This document shows positions 1 to 6,200 of a stretch of DNA of 6,383 nt, piece after piece. Made by a program: the position numbers and the translations under genes. Where the stretch lies: positions 1-6,383 of the forward strand of contig JAJYOS010000404.1 of the NCBI GenBank assembly GCA_021796055.1. The letters run 5' to 3'. The notes under the pieces are model-generated. The model had not been told where the DNA came from, ran no database searches, and saw only the letters and a program-made list of their open reading frames with translations. The DNA comes from Bacteroidota bacterium (GTDB taxonomy: Bacteria > Bacteroidota > Kryptoniia > Kryptoniales > JAKASW01). The number at the start of each line of letters is the position of its first letter. Positions within the stretch are counted from its first letter, which is position 1.

Positions 1-1056
1 TTCGGCGAGCACAAGACGTTCGAAGGTGCTTCGGCGATGTTCATATCAGCGTCTGTTGCGACTCTGATCGGCATCCTCTTTTACAGCAACTTCCCCGGTG
101 GAACCGGTGAGATACCGTATTCGACCCTGTTCAATATCTGCGTCGCGATCGGCATCATGGTAGCCGCTGTTGAACTCATCTCACCGAGAGCAACCGACAA
201 CCTAACCGTCCCGCTTTCCTCGGCGCTCCTCTTGTACATTGCGCTCCACGACATGCCGCTCTTCCAGTCTTTCATGGTAGGTGAGTTCCTCGCATTTCTT
301 GTCGCTTTCATATCGCGGAAGCTGAAATTACTCACCGCGGACGGCGCAGTGGCAACGTTCATTCTCGGCGGGTTCATATTCGGATTGGGCGGCTGGGACT
401 GGGCGATCCCGATACTCCTCTTCTTCGTCATCGGAAGCGGTGCATCACGACTGTTCGCATCCGCCAAGTCAGGGTACAACCTGCTCTATGAAAAGAGTCA
501 CACGCGTGATGCCGGACAGGTGTTCGCAAACGGCGGCGTTGGATTGATGATATTGATATTCAGCATTCTCTTACCCGATCACCACTGGTACCTTGCGTAT
601 CTCGGTTCGCTGACCGCTGCGACTGCGGACACCCTGGGAACCGAATTGGGTGTATTTTCGAGGGCAAATCCGTTCTCCATTTCACTTTGGAAGAAAGTGG
701 AGAGAGGTATGTCCGGTGCAGTCTCATATCTCGGCACAACTGCAGGAATAGTCTCTGCGGCAATGCTGGCGTCGCTGTCACTCCCGTTTGCCGGCGGATA
801 TGTGCTCTTCCCTATTCGTTTTGTAGTCGCGGGTACATTGAGCGGAGCGATCGGGAGCCTTGCAGACAGCATAATCGGCGGGACATTTCAATCGCAGTAT
901 CGGTGTCCGACATGCGGCAAGACAACCGAGCGAACGAGACATTGCGGCGGCAACGAGACGGCACTTGTCTCCGGTTACCGCTGGATAAACAACGACGTGG
1001 TGAATTTCGCCGGGAGCGTCGTCGGGGCAGTCGCCTTCCCCCTATTGTTCAGATAA
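1..1056 (+). CDS. Isoprenoid-alcohol kinase fused to a DUF92 domain (5'-truncated by the window)
   Basis: The frame is open from base 1, so the gene starts outside the window; 351 residues remain and end at TAA. Residues 1-80 look like the C-terminal end of a dolichol/phytol kinase (SEC59/VTE5 type): EGASAMF near the start, then hydrophobic spans and the DNLTVP motif at 66-71. From about 90 onward it is a DUF92 protein: RDAGQVFANGG around 170-180, ATADTLGTELG around 207-217, a zinc-ribbon-like CPTCG at 302-306 with HCGG at 314-317, and NDVVNF near 331-336. Many membrane spans indicate an inner-membrane location. Known from the families: VTE5 phosphorylates phytol and the DUF92 protein VTE6 phosphorylates phytyl phosphate in plants and cyanobacteria. 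I infer a bifunctional enzyme that turns a prenyl alcohol into its diphosphate; the substrate here is unknown. The ATG at 37 is internal and not the start. The gene converges with the minus-strand run. Confidence 0.85.
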   Translation, partial: FGEHKTFEGASAMFISASVATLIGILFYSNFPGGTGEIPYSTLFNICVAIGIMVAAVELISPRATDNLTVPLSSALLLYIALHDMPLFQSFMVGEFLAFLVAFISRKLKLLTADGAVATFILGGFIFGLGGWDWAIPILLFFVIGSGASRLFASAKSGYNLLYEKSHTRDAGQVFANGGVGLMILIFSILLPDHHWYLAYLGSLTAATADTLGTELGVFSRANPFSISLWKKVERGMSGAVSYLGTTAGIVSAAMLASLSLPFAGGYVLFPIRFVVAGTLSGAIGSLADSIIGGTFQSQYRCPTCGKTTERTRHCGGNETALVSGYRWINNDVVNFAGSVVGAVAFPLLFR

Positions 1057-1112
1057 GAAAGCGGCACGGGGACAGCTCCACAGTAGCCTTCAATCGAGGC
1101 CGGTCCTCGCCA

Positions 1113-1538
1113 CTAATGATCGAGTCGGTTATTCCTGTCGTTTGCGTCCACCCACTTTTCCCCCACGATGCTTTCGTTGCTGACCCATTCGCCCGCAGAG
1201 TAACGAAGTATGTAACAGTAGAAGTAGAACATCAGAAGTGGAAAGAAATGGAGTGCAACATCGAAGGAGTGGTTGCCTGTATGAATAAACGCGGCACCCG
1301 CAGGTATGCCGACTATAATGCCGAATGCGAGAAGCCATCCTCTCTTTCCGTTCTTATAGAGAACGGACAAAGTATAGGGCGCGACTATTAAGGCGAGGAT
1401 GATTAGAATCCCGAGGACTACTCCGCTCGGCAGAAAGAAGGTTGCGCCGTAGATAAATATTGTCAGCCGGTGATAGTTAAGCCAGTAATACAGCCTTTCG
1501 ATCTGCTCGACATTTACTTTTGCTTCAGGTTTGGTCAT
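1113..1538 (-). CDS. Uncharacterised membrane protein, 141 aa, three to four membrane spans
   Basis: I do not recognise the family. The start is the ATG at 1538, because GGGAG lies six bases upstream; a longer open frame up to 1607 has no such support. The product begins with a short charged segment (MTKPEAKVNVEQIERLYYW). Hydrophobic spans follow at about 24-60 (long enough for two passes around a proline-serine-glycine turn), 68-86 and 92-113. A polar C-terminal tail contains GEWVSNE and GEKWVD. A basic loop, YKNGKRG at 61-67, suggests that this loop faces the cytoplasm. It is the last minus-strand gene and ends 56 bases from the stop of the convergent kinase-DUF92 gene. I see no clear terminator between the two. 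The hydrophobicity pattern and ribosome binding site make it a likely real gene; its function is unknown. Confidence 0.72.
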   Translation of the reverse strand: MTKPEAKVNVEQIERLYYWLNYHRLTIFIYGATFFLPSGVVLGILIILALIVAPYTLSVLYKNGKRGWLLAFGIIVGIPAGAAFIHTGNHSFDVALHFFPLLMFYFYCYILRYSAGEWVSNESIVGEKWVDANDRNNRLDH

Positions 1539-1653
1539 CGCAATCTCCCATTCTTTTTGTGCTTGTAAAGGTATCCCGGTCACTCGCTCAGATACCAAAT
1601 TTACCAATCGTTTTCACGCGCACCTCCGCGTCGGATGCGCAATTGGAGTCCGG

Positions 1654-1821
1654 CTACGCCCCTTTCGCGACCGGCCACAGCCCGGCACACGCCAGGACGA
1701 TAAGCATGGCAGCTACACCGGCCCGCCAGAGAGTGTCTCCCATCCCCTGCCCGATGAAGGCCACCGAAGCAAGAAACGCCACCACGCCAAACGCGAACAT
1801 TACAATCTGAACGATACGCAT
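1654..1821 (-). CDS. Small membrane protein, 55 aa, two membrane spans
   Basis: The chosen start is the ATG at 1821, preceded by a purine-rich GAAAGGTGG about eight bases upstream. A longer frame up to 1890 would add a basic, non-membrane leader and has weaker start support. The product begins MRIVQIVMF and forms one hydrophobic span at about 4-24, a short GQGMGDTLWR loop, and a second span at about 32-50 that ends in the short tail PVAKGA. This is a helical hairpin with both ends probably on the same side. It lies 73 bases after the hydrolase stop and 115 bases before the next gene, so co-transcription with either is possible. I cannot name a family. Function is unknown; the clean two-helix pattern and the Shine-Dalgarno sequence support a real gene. 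Confidence 0.6.
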   Translation of the reverse strand: MRIVQIVMFAFGVVAFLASVAFIGQGMGDTLWRAGVAAMLIVLACAGLWPVAKGA

Positions 1822-1894
1822 TTCAGTCACCACCTTTCTTTCTCGCCTGACCTGAGCCTTTCGAGATAGCCTTACATAATCTCCCGTCAATGTT

Positions 1895-2962
1895 TCATTG
1901 ATTGGCCATAACCGCCGGCAGTATTTTATCTATTAAAATCTTATTGAACAAATCTCTCTCTTCGGTATTAGGGAGGTGCGCCGATTTCTCGAACCAGATC
2001 AATTCCTTTGAAGGGGCAATCAGCGCGTTGAAGTACTTCTCCGACAACACGGACGGCACTTCATAGTCATGCCGTCCAGACATGAACCAGACAGGCACCT
2101 CCAGCTCCGGCACAAGTCCAAACAGATTCACTCTCAAGAGTTGCGGAAAGAGTATCTTCACCGAGTCGAATATCCCCCGGAAGTAATTCACACGGTCCAT
2201 GAGCGTGTACTCCGTGGACAATATCAGGCTATTGAAGACGACACCGAAGGCACCCACCTTGCTGCCGTAGTATTCTCCGCCGTACTTGCCGAGGATTCTC
2301 CGCTGGGACATGAACTTCGCTCTCCAATCACCGGTGAATGGCGGCGGCCCAATTTCCATTAGCTTCTTTACATCCTTTACGCTTTTAGCTAACCCAGCCT
2401 GGTTTAACGTCCATTCGTATGAAATCGTCTCACCTTCCGCCACGTCGGACATCTGGCCGATTCCGATGTACCCGTTGAACAGGTCCGGTCTCTTCGCCAC
2501 GGCCAGCACGCCGATTGTAGTCCCCCACGAATGCCCTGCGAGCGTTATCTTCTTCTTCCCGAAGCGATCTTCGAGATGCTGAGTCAATTCGATTGTGTCT
2601 GCAACAAACTGGTCCATCACCATGCGGCTTCCATCGCCGATCGCCGCGTAAGACTTGCCTGCCCCCCTTTGATCCCAGTTCACTATCGTGAAATATTTTT
2701 CGAGCGGACGTGTGTTCTTCCTGTTCAGAGTCAATTCCGACGTCCCGGGGCCTCCGTGCAGGAATAACAGGATGGGGTTCTTCGTGTTTTCCGAACGGAT
2801 GAGGACCCATTAGACGGAGTTTCCGACAGTCAGCTTCTCCAGCGATGCGATGCTTTCACCCTCTTGAATATTTCCTCCAGGCTTGATCCTGGGCGTATAG
2901 CCAGGCATCAAAGCGATCGCTCCAAGCAGCATGACAATTACTACAATCACGACTAATGACAT
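1895..2962 (-). pseudogene. Alpha/beta hydrolase (S33 peptidase-like) interrupted by one in-frame stop codon
   Basis: Read from the ATG at 2962, with AGGA seven bases upstream, the frame runs 355 codons to TGA at 1895 and has one internal TAA (codon 51, bases 2812-2810). Both sides of the stop belong to the same hydrolase. The front is an N-terminal membrane anchor (MSLVVIVVIVMLLG), MPGYTPRI and IASLEKLTVGNSV. The back continues WVLIRSENTKNP, then HGGPG (oxyanion hole, residues 69-73), WDQRGAGKS (96-104), the nucleophile motif GHSWG (143-147, Ser145), Asp299 in SGRHDYEVP and His329 in FEKSAHLP. That is a complete catalytic triad, as in prolyl-aminopeptidase-like hydrolases. Relatives usually have QWVLIRG at this place, so a CAA to TAA change is the simplest reading. 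A TTG at 2734 could restart translation but would lose HGGPG. The window's kinase-DUF92 gene itself ends in TAA, so TAA is a normal stop here. A sequencing error remains possible. The substrate cannot be told. Confidence 0.85.
2810..2812 (-). other. Premature TAA stop inside the hydrolase gene
   Basis: The plus-strand bases TTA read as TAA on the minus strand, between codons for NSV and WVLIRSEN. No base is inserted or lost: the reading frame before and after is the same. A single substitution of a glutamine codon explains it, since glutamine is the residue I expect from relatives at this position. No recoding hairpin or known stop-codon readthrough context is evident next to it. Confidence 0.85.
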
Positions 2963-3145
2963 AGCATATTCCTACTCTAATTTCGTTCCGTTACCCGCCT
3001 CGCCCGCGAGAAGCGCTCGATTGGCCTTCGATGCTTTCTGGCGGGCTCGACCTATACAAATGACGGCGTGCCCCGAAAGGAGGAACGCGTATTCGTGGAG
3101 CGTGTTTTTCACGATTGCTGCGCGCCGTGGCCTTCATAATCCGGT

Positions 3146-4090
3146 TCAGAAATCCAGGAGCAGCTTACTATAGCCAGGTGCAAGGAAAGTGAAACCTGTA
3201 AAGCCTGACTGCCTCATAGAGAAGTTCCTCATGAATGCACATTCATTCTTACCGAAGGACACATTTGTCGGAGTAATTGTAATTCTATCCCCCTTGATTC
3301 GGCCGGACGACAAGCCGTTAGGAAGGTACTTTGTGAAAAGAGCCGGAGCCCTGGAAAGTTTCACGGTCCCGACGACAGATTGTCCCGATTGGACGGTTGT
3401 CTCGGCGAGTGCGTCGCAGTCTGAGTCGCATAAGTTTTTGTCAATGAAAATTGAACAGAAGAAGCCGGTTACAAGAAAAGGACTGTAATTGGTAATTCGG
3501 ACAGACGCCTCGGCAGAGTAGTTGCTGTGACCGGACCTGTAGAGCCTGATGCTTTCGGGGACCACTATCACCATAAACGAATAAGACCCCATTATAGCCC
3601 GGTAAGAATCCGTGAACTTCTTGAATCTGTCCAGCCCCAGATAGACGTAAAGGCCTCCGTGCTCTTTCACCACGGAGATGGCACGCGAGCTGTCAAGCCT
3701 GAGGGGCACCGCTTTCTCGGATTCCATCCCGGCAAAGAATTCGGAGAATTTGATATTCTGAGGTTTGGTCTCGTTGATGAGTGCGTAGTCGGGAACCCGC
3801 CATACCTGTCTGACCCAGCTGGTGTCACCCGCAGTTCTTTCGATGAACGTGGAGACCGCAGAAGAGCTGTCCAGGCGGGCGATCTGGTCGTCCATCTTGC
3901 AGGACATCACGTAGAAACTGTCCGCAGACATGTATCGCTTATCAACGGGAGATAACATGGTGTAGGCCAGATTGAAATCTTTGTGGTCATACGCGTTGAA
4001 GAATTTCTGCGACAGGCTGATAACCTCAGTGTCTCTGGAACAGGAACTTAGCACTGATAAGCAAAGGACGAGGAATATCTTCTTTCGCAT
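3146..4090 (-). CDS. Predicted outer-membrane lipoprotein, 314 aa, function unknown
   Basis: The start is the ATG at 4090, because AAGGAG sits five bases upstream and a textbook lipoprotein signal follows directly. A longer frame to 4168 would bury that signal. The signal reads MRKKIFLVLCLSVLSSC, with lipobox LSSC and lipidated Cys17; serine at +2 favours transfer to the outer membrane. Residues 26-100 (LSQKFFNAYDHKDFNLAYTML and onward) have the look of the N-terminal helices of an NTF2-like or DUF4878-type fold, which is a guess. The C-terminal third (about 195-250, VRITNYSPFLVTGFFCSIFID, then SGQSVVGTVKLS) looks like a beta-sandwich domain. Five cysteines in the mature part after Cys17 suggest periplasmic disulfides. 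It stands alone: 102 bases separate it from the gene before it and 183 from the hydrolase gene after it. I do not recognise the family. Confidence 0.8.
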   Translation of the reverse strand: MRKKIFLVLCLSVLSSCSRDTEVISLSQKFFNAYDHKDFNLAYTMLSPVDKRYMSADSFYVMSCKMDDQIARLDSSSAVSTFIERTAGDTSWVRQVWRVPDYALINETKPQNIKFSEFFAGMESEKAVPLRLDSSRAISVVKEHGGLYVYLGLDRFKKFTDSYRAIMGSYSFMVIVVPESIRLYRSGHSNYSAEASVRITNYSPFLVTGFFCSIFIDKNLCDSDCDALAETTVQSGQSVVGTVKLSRAPALFTKYLPNGLSSGRIKGDRITITPTNVSFGKNECAFMRNFSMRQSGFTGFTFLAPGYSKLLLDF

Positions 4091-4116
4091 TACTTCTCCT
4101 TCAAGTTGAGATATGG

Positions 4117-4180
4117 CACATAACGGCTGCAGCAAAACTGCCGTTACGAAGCGAACTCTCGTTGTCAAATTTGTTGTGAG
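4117..4180 (-). repeat. attC-like imperfect inverted repeat (64 bases), best integron-site candidate
   Basis: On the minus strand the element begins CTCACAAC, 12 bases after the stop of the four-span membrane protein gene, and ends GTTATGTG, 26 bases before the lipoprotein ATG. The two ends can pair at six of eight positions. Inside lies a hairpin with a seven-base perfect stem (TAACGGC at 4121-4127 and GCCGTTA at 4140-4146). Position, length and outer AAC/GTT boxes match the layout of integron attC sites, where the first box follows a cassette's stop codon and the last precedes the next cassette. The last box deviates from the GTTRRRY consensus at one position. It could also be an unrelated intergenic hairpin; there is no T-run for a terminator. 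Confidence 0.33.
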
Positions 4181-4192
4181 CGTAGCAGGAGT

Positions 4193-4708
4193 TCATTTTA
4201 CATTCTTGTTACTGTCAGCCTCCGTCCGACTTTTTGTTGCCCTCAATCTATCAATCAGGACGAAAACACAATAAGACACAATTGCCCAAAAAGTGCTGCT
4301 CAGCAACAGGCTCCAATGTTCCAGCCGCAAGAATGGGAACGGAAATCTGATAATGTCATCGACAACGGTGAGCATGTGAGTCGCAGATGCAGATACGGGT
4401 GCCCGGTGAGAAGTCTCTCCGAGCGCGAACAAAAGAATCAGCCAAAACTGTTGAAGCGCAAAATGGAAACATCCGATCATAAGTGCAATTTTTAATGGCG
4501 TCATCCTCCAGGGAGTGTTCGTCTTGATTCGTCTTAATGCCAGAAACAAGCCAAGCAGAGCCCCTGCTAATCCACCTGCCATGCCGACCCAGATGCCGGT
4601 TCCAATGCCGACAGTCGCTGCAAGATCGGCCAGGAAATTACTTATGACTTGGCCGACAAAAGCGTAGAAAAAGAAGAATATCAGTACCCCTCTAAGATAT
4701 TTATTCAT
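4193..4708 (-). CDS. Uncharacterised membrane protein, 171 aa, four membrane spans
   Basis: Two starts are possible. The ATG at 4708 has GGAG nine bases upstream. The ATG at 4723, giving MEKPP plus the same protein, has AGGA only one base away, too close to work well. I take 4708. Hydrophobic spans lie at about 6-30 (a phenylalanine-rich VLIFFFFYAF), 34-58 (glycine-rich, with GMAGGLAGALLG), 72-96 and 133-153. Basic loops after span 2 (RRIKTNTPWR) and after span 4 (RLRATKSR) suggest both face the cytoplasm. The tail is short and polar. No family is recognised. Its stop lies 12 bases before the attC-like element at 4117-4180, and 229 to 244 bases separate its start from the gene before it, so it looks like an independent unit. 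Confidence 0.75.
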   Translation of the reverse strand: MNKYLRGVLIFFFFYAFVGQVISNFLADLAATVGIGTGIWVGMAGGLAGALLGLFLALRRIKTNTPWRMTPLKIALMIGCFHFALQQFWLILLFALGETSHRAPVSASATHMLTVVDDIIRFPFPFLRLEHWSLLLSSTFWAIVSYCVFVLIDRLRATKSRTEADSNKNVK

Positions 4709-4803
4709 CGGCGGTTTCTCCATGTCCTATTCTACAGTCGCACGGCGGGTGACCTCTCGCGGCAGCGCATTGTTACGGTCGCCCACTGGAAAGGTTGCGC
4801 GGC

Positions 4804-4939
4804 GTCGGGCATGCGGACGAACGCAGTGTAGTCTGCGACCCCGCTCGATAGAGAGGGCAGGAACGACACATAGAAATGACAGACCGACCCGAAACACGGA
4901 ACGAGCATTCGGAGAGCGAGTTTGTCCGACATGTTAGAC
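4804..4939 (-). repeat. attC-like long imperfect inverted repeat in the 229-base gap
   Basis: On the minus strand GTCTAACATGTCGGAC (4939-4924), 13 bases after the stop of the secreted-protein gene, can pair with GTCCGCATGCCCGAC (4818-4804). Pairing runs over GTC, then a three-base mismatch, then CATG, a bulged T, and CGGAC. GTCTAAC fits the RYYYAAC box of attC sites exactly. The matching outer box at the far end reads GCCCGAC instead of GTTRRRY, so if this was an attC site it is decayed. The interior (about 105 bases) has only weak pairing. The gap 4724-4952 holds no convincing gene: the open frame across it starts inside the preceding gene and has no ribosome binding site. Confidence 0.22.
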
Positions 4940-4952
4940 GACGAATTGCTCT

Positions 4953-5570
4953 TCATCCGCACCCATCCATTCCGTCTATCTGTTCATCGATGGCAAAACC
5001 TGCAACGGTCGTGTTGACAAGCCTAAGCCAGCCATCCTGACCTTCTGAGTTCCGGACCTGAACCCACCATATCATCAACGGACGCTGTACAAGAACACCG
5101 GAATATCTGGCCCTCCCGGGGTCATGTATATTGACATCAGCAGAATCTACGTCGTCCTCCGTATCCCAAAATATCTCAACATTGCTTTCTGTACCATTAT
5201 GCCAAACGTCGATGGAACCTTCGCCAGTATAGCTAAGGGTGTATATCGTGTCTCCCGGGACAAACGCCCCGACAGGCTTAGTCACCACAACGACGCCTAG
5301 CTTCTCCATGTGGATATTGCCTGTGCTTGCAAAGAACGAATCACCAACGGCAATTCTGAAAGCCACGCTTGACGTGTCCCCTTCGGTAGAGTAAGCAATG
5401 AGGGGTGAGCCCGCCCGCCACTTCCCGTATTGGCAACATTCAAAGGGGAAGGCGTGTTTCTCTATGAACGGTACCTCTGGCAACCCCTGCGCGGCTGAAT
5501 CGTGCACAAAGAAAGAGAGCGCAAATACGAGCGACACGAATACAACGCCGATGGTGCGGTATATTATCAT
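4953..5570 (-). CDS. Secreted protein with SH3-like C-terminal segment, 205 aa
   Basis: The start is the ATG at 5570, with AGAGGG five bases upstream; an in-frame TTG at 5585 is less likely. Residues 1-27 are a Sec signal peptide (MIIYRT, a hydrophobic core, then HDSAA) with probable cleavage before Gln28. The mature protein opens with FPFECCQYGKW (adjacent Cys45-Cys46) and is rich in beta-strand-like stretches and acidic loops (DTEDDVDSAD). Near the end WWVQVRNSEGQDGWLRL (168-184) matches the usual look of bacterial SH3-like strands, where a tryptophan strand is followed by a G-x-x-GWL turn. Cys204 sits one residue from the C-terminus and could bond to one of the pair. Likely periplasmic or extracellular; ligand unknown. 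A TATGAT at 5610-5605, 35 bases upstream of the ATG, could be a -10 element but no matching -35 is clear. Confidence 0.75.
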   Translation of the reverse strand: MIIYRTIGVVFVSLVFALSFFVHDSAAQGLPEVPFIEKHAFPFECCQYGKWRAGSPLIAYSTEGDTSSVAFRIAVGDSFFASTGNIHMEKLGVVVVTKPVGAFVPGDTIYTLSYTGEGSIDVWHNGTESNVEIFWDTEDDVDSADVNIHDPGRARYSGVLVQRPLMIWWVQVRNSEGQDGWLRLVNTTVAGFAIDEQIDGMDGCG

Positions 5571-5591
5571 TTCAGCCCTCTGCAATTTACC

Positions 5592-5736
5592 GACTAACGT
5601 TTACATCATAGATTGCGGGAATCACGCCGTGCCGCGCGCCTTCCGGATATAATGTGCGCGGTATGGAGCGGGAACCACGATACACAATTCAGCCGGAGGC
5701 TGATGCGCCTCCGGCGCAAATCGAGCGTCGTTGATT
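5592..5736 (-). repeat. Weak attC-like inverted repeat between the 51-aa gene and the secreted-protein gene
   Basis: On the minus strand AATCAAC (5736-5730) lies seven bases after the stop of the small gene, and GTTAGTC (5598-5592) lies 21 bases before the next ATG. Each deviates from its attC box (RYYYAAC, GTTRRRY) at one position. Just inside them GATTTGCG (5722-5715) pairs with CGCAATC (5617-5611) with one bulged T, and inside that is the perfect hairpin at 5692-5715. The nesting is right for an attC site, but the spacers are longer than usual and such boxes occur often by chance. Confidence 0.2.
5692..5715. repeat. Perfect 9-base-stem GC-rich hairpin
   Basis: GCCGGAGGC (5692-5700) and GCCTCCGGC (5707-5715) are exact reverse complements around a six-base loop. 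It starts 28 bases past the stop of the 51-residue gene in that gene's direction, where a transcription terminator would be expected. No run of T follows on either strand, so intrinsic termination would be weak. It may instead be the central arm of a recombination site or an RNA-stabilising structure. Confidence 0.55.
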
Positions 5737-5743
5737 CGCGCTG

Positions 5744-5899
5744 TCAGGCGCTGTGCCGCGTCTTGAGTTCTTCCTCAAGCATCTTTCGGATCTTCTTGAT
5801 GTTGTCACCGACCCCGCCGATGACGAAAAGTAACGCAATAAACAATATGATCGATAGACTATTCAGTATCAGTACAAGGGTTGCACTTTGCGTTTCCAT
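5744..5899 (-). CDS. Small single-span membrane protein, 51 aa
   Basis: This gene runs from the ATG at 5899 to TGA at 5746-5744. The product starts METQSATLVL, forms one strong hydrophobic helix at about 7-30 ending in LLFVIGGVGD, and closes with a charged helix (NIKKIRKMLEEELKTRHS) that could be amphipathic or coiled. The upstream sequence GAAAGAAATCAC is purine-rich but only a weak Shine-Dalgarno sequence. The positive residues directly after the span predict that the tail is in the cytoplasm. The clean division into polar head, membrane helix and charged tail is unlikely in a random frame. No other credible gene overlaps it. Function is unknown; small proteins of this form often modulate a membrane complex, which here is speculation. 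Confidence 0.6.
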   Translation of the reverse strand: METQSATLVLILNSLSIILFIALLFVIGGVGDNIKKIRKMLEEELKTRHSA

Positions 5900-5948
5900 G
5901 TGATTTCTTTCAGCTATTTGTTTAGTTTCTTAAGAGCTGCGGCATTGC

Positions 5949-6056
5949 GTCTAACCTTTAGGCAAACCGCCGTTCCGAGTCCCGCATTTGAATGATTCCT
6001 TGATGCGGGGCAAGCAATGGAGCGAGCACTTTACATTTAGCCAAACTTAGGTTCAC
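5949..6056 (-). repeat. attC-like inverted repeat with GTTAGAC end box
   Basis: On the minus strand the right arm (6056-6040) contains AACCTAAGTTTGGC and the left arm (5963-5949) reads GCCTAAAGGTTAGAC. AACC pairs with GGTT, and TTTGGC with GCCTAAA with one bulged T. GTTAGAC is an exact GTTRRRY box and lies 49 bases before the 51-residue gene's ATG. The middle has a perfect seven-base stem (CCCGCAT at 5981-5987 and ATGCGGG at 6003-6009 on the plus strand) with a 15-base loop. The opposite outer box (GGTGAAC) matches RYYYAAC poorly. It is a clear nested inverted repeat, and its identity as an integron site is tentative. Confidence 0.28.
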
Positions 6057-6200
6057 CCTCGCCTATGCAGTGTGCGAGCGCCGGTTTGCCGTTTGTCGGG
6101 CGTTCGTTGGCGGCGCTTGTGTGAGATCGTCTGTTGAGCGATCGCATCATATAGGCCTTCATCGAATGCGCCGGTTGCTGCCCGGTGGCGCCGGCAACGT
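6057..6200. other. Gene-free part of the 5900-6200 intergenic stretch, with small inverted repeats
   Basis: The 301 bases between the two right-most genes hold no gene I can support. This part contains GTTG-CCGG / CCGG-CAAC pairing just after the stop at 6201 (about 6175-6199) and an AGCGCCG/CGGCGCT pair (6077-6083 and 6111-6117) with a 27-base loop. On the minus strand GCTCAAC (6139-6133) is an exact RYYYAAC box that could pair, with one wobble and one mismatch, with GTTTGGC (6046-6040). That is a second possible reading of the region as an attC-like site. None of this is strong. Short open frames here are basic, arginine-rich and lack ribosome binding sites. Confidence 0.4.

Noticed and set aside
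1057..1112. Terminator between the convergent kinase-DUF92 and membrane-protein genes
   Set aside because: Only a four-base GAGG/CCTC pair is present (near 1096-1108) and there is no T-run on either strand.
687..1391. 234-codon plus-strand open frame
   Set aside because: It overlaps the DUF92 part in another frame, is rich in arginine and cysteine, and spans the convergent gene boundary; it is a shadow frame.
2810..2812. Alternative genetic code in which TAA is a sense codon
   Set aside because: The kinase-DUF92 gene ends with TAA directly after its natural C-terminus, so TAA acts as a stop here.
2963..3145. Short minus-strand frame of about 47 codons after the lipoprotein gene, and a possible attC-like site in the same gap
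   Set aside because: The product is basic, low in complexity and lacks a ribosome binding site; no GTTRRRY box with a paired partner was found in this gap.
3527..3955. 142-codon plus-strand open frame antisense to the lipoprotein gene
   Set aside because: The lipoprotein has a clear signal and ribosome binding site; the antisense frame has only histidine- and valine-rich chance composition.
4732..4962. 76-codon minus-strand open frame across the gap between the secreted protein and the four-span membrane protein
   Set aside because: It starts with GTG inside the end of the preceding gene, has no ribosome binding site and no recognisable pattern, and runs through the inverted repeat.
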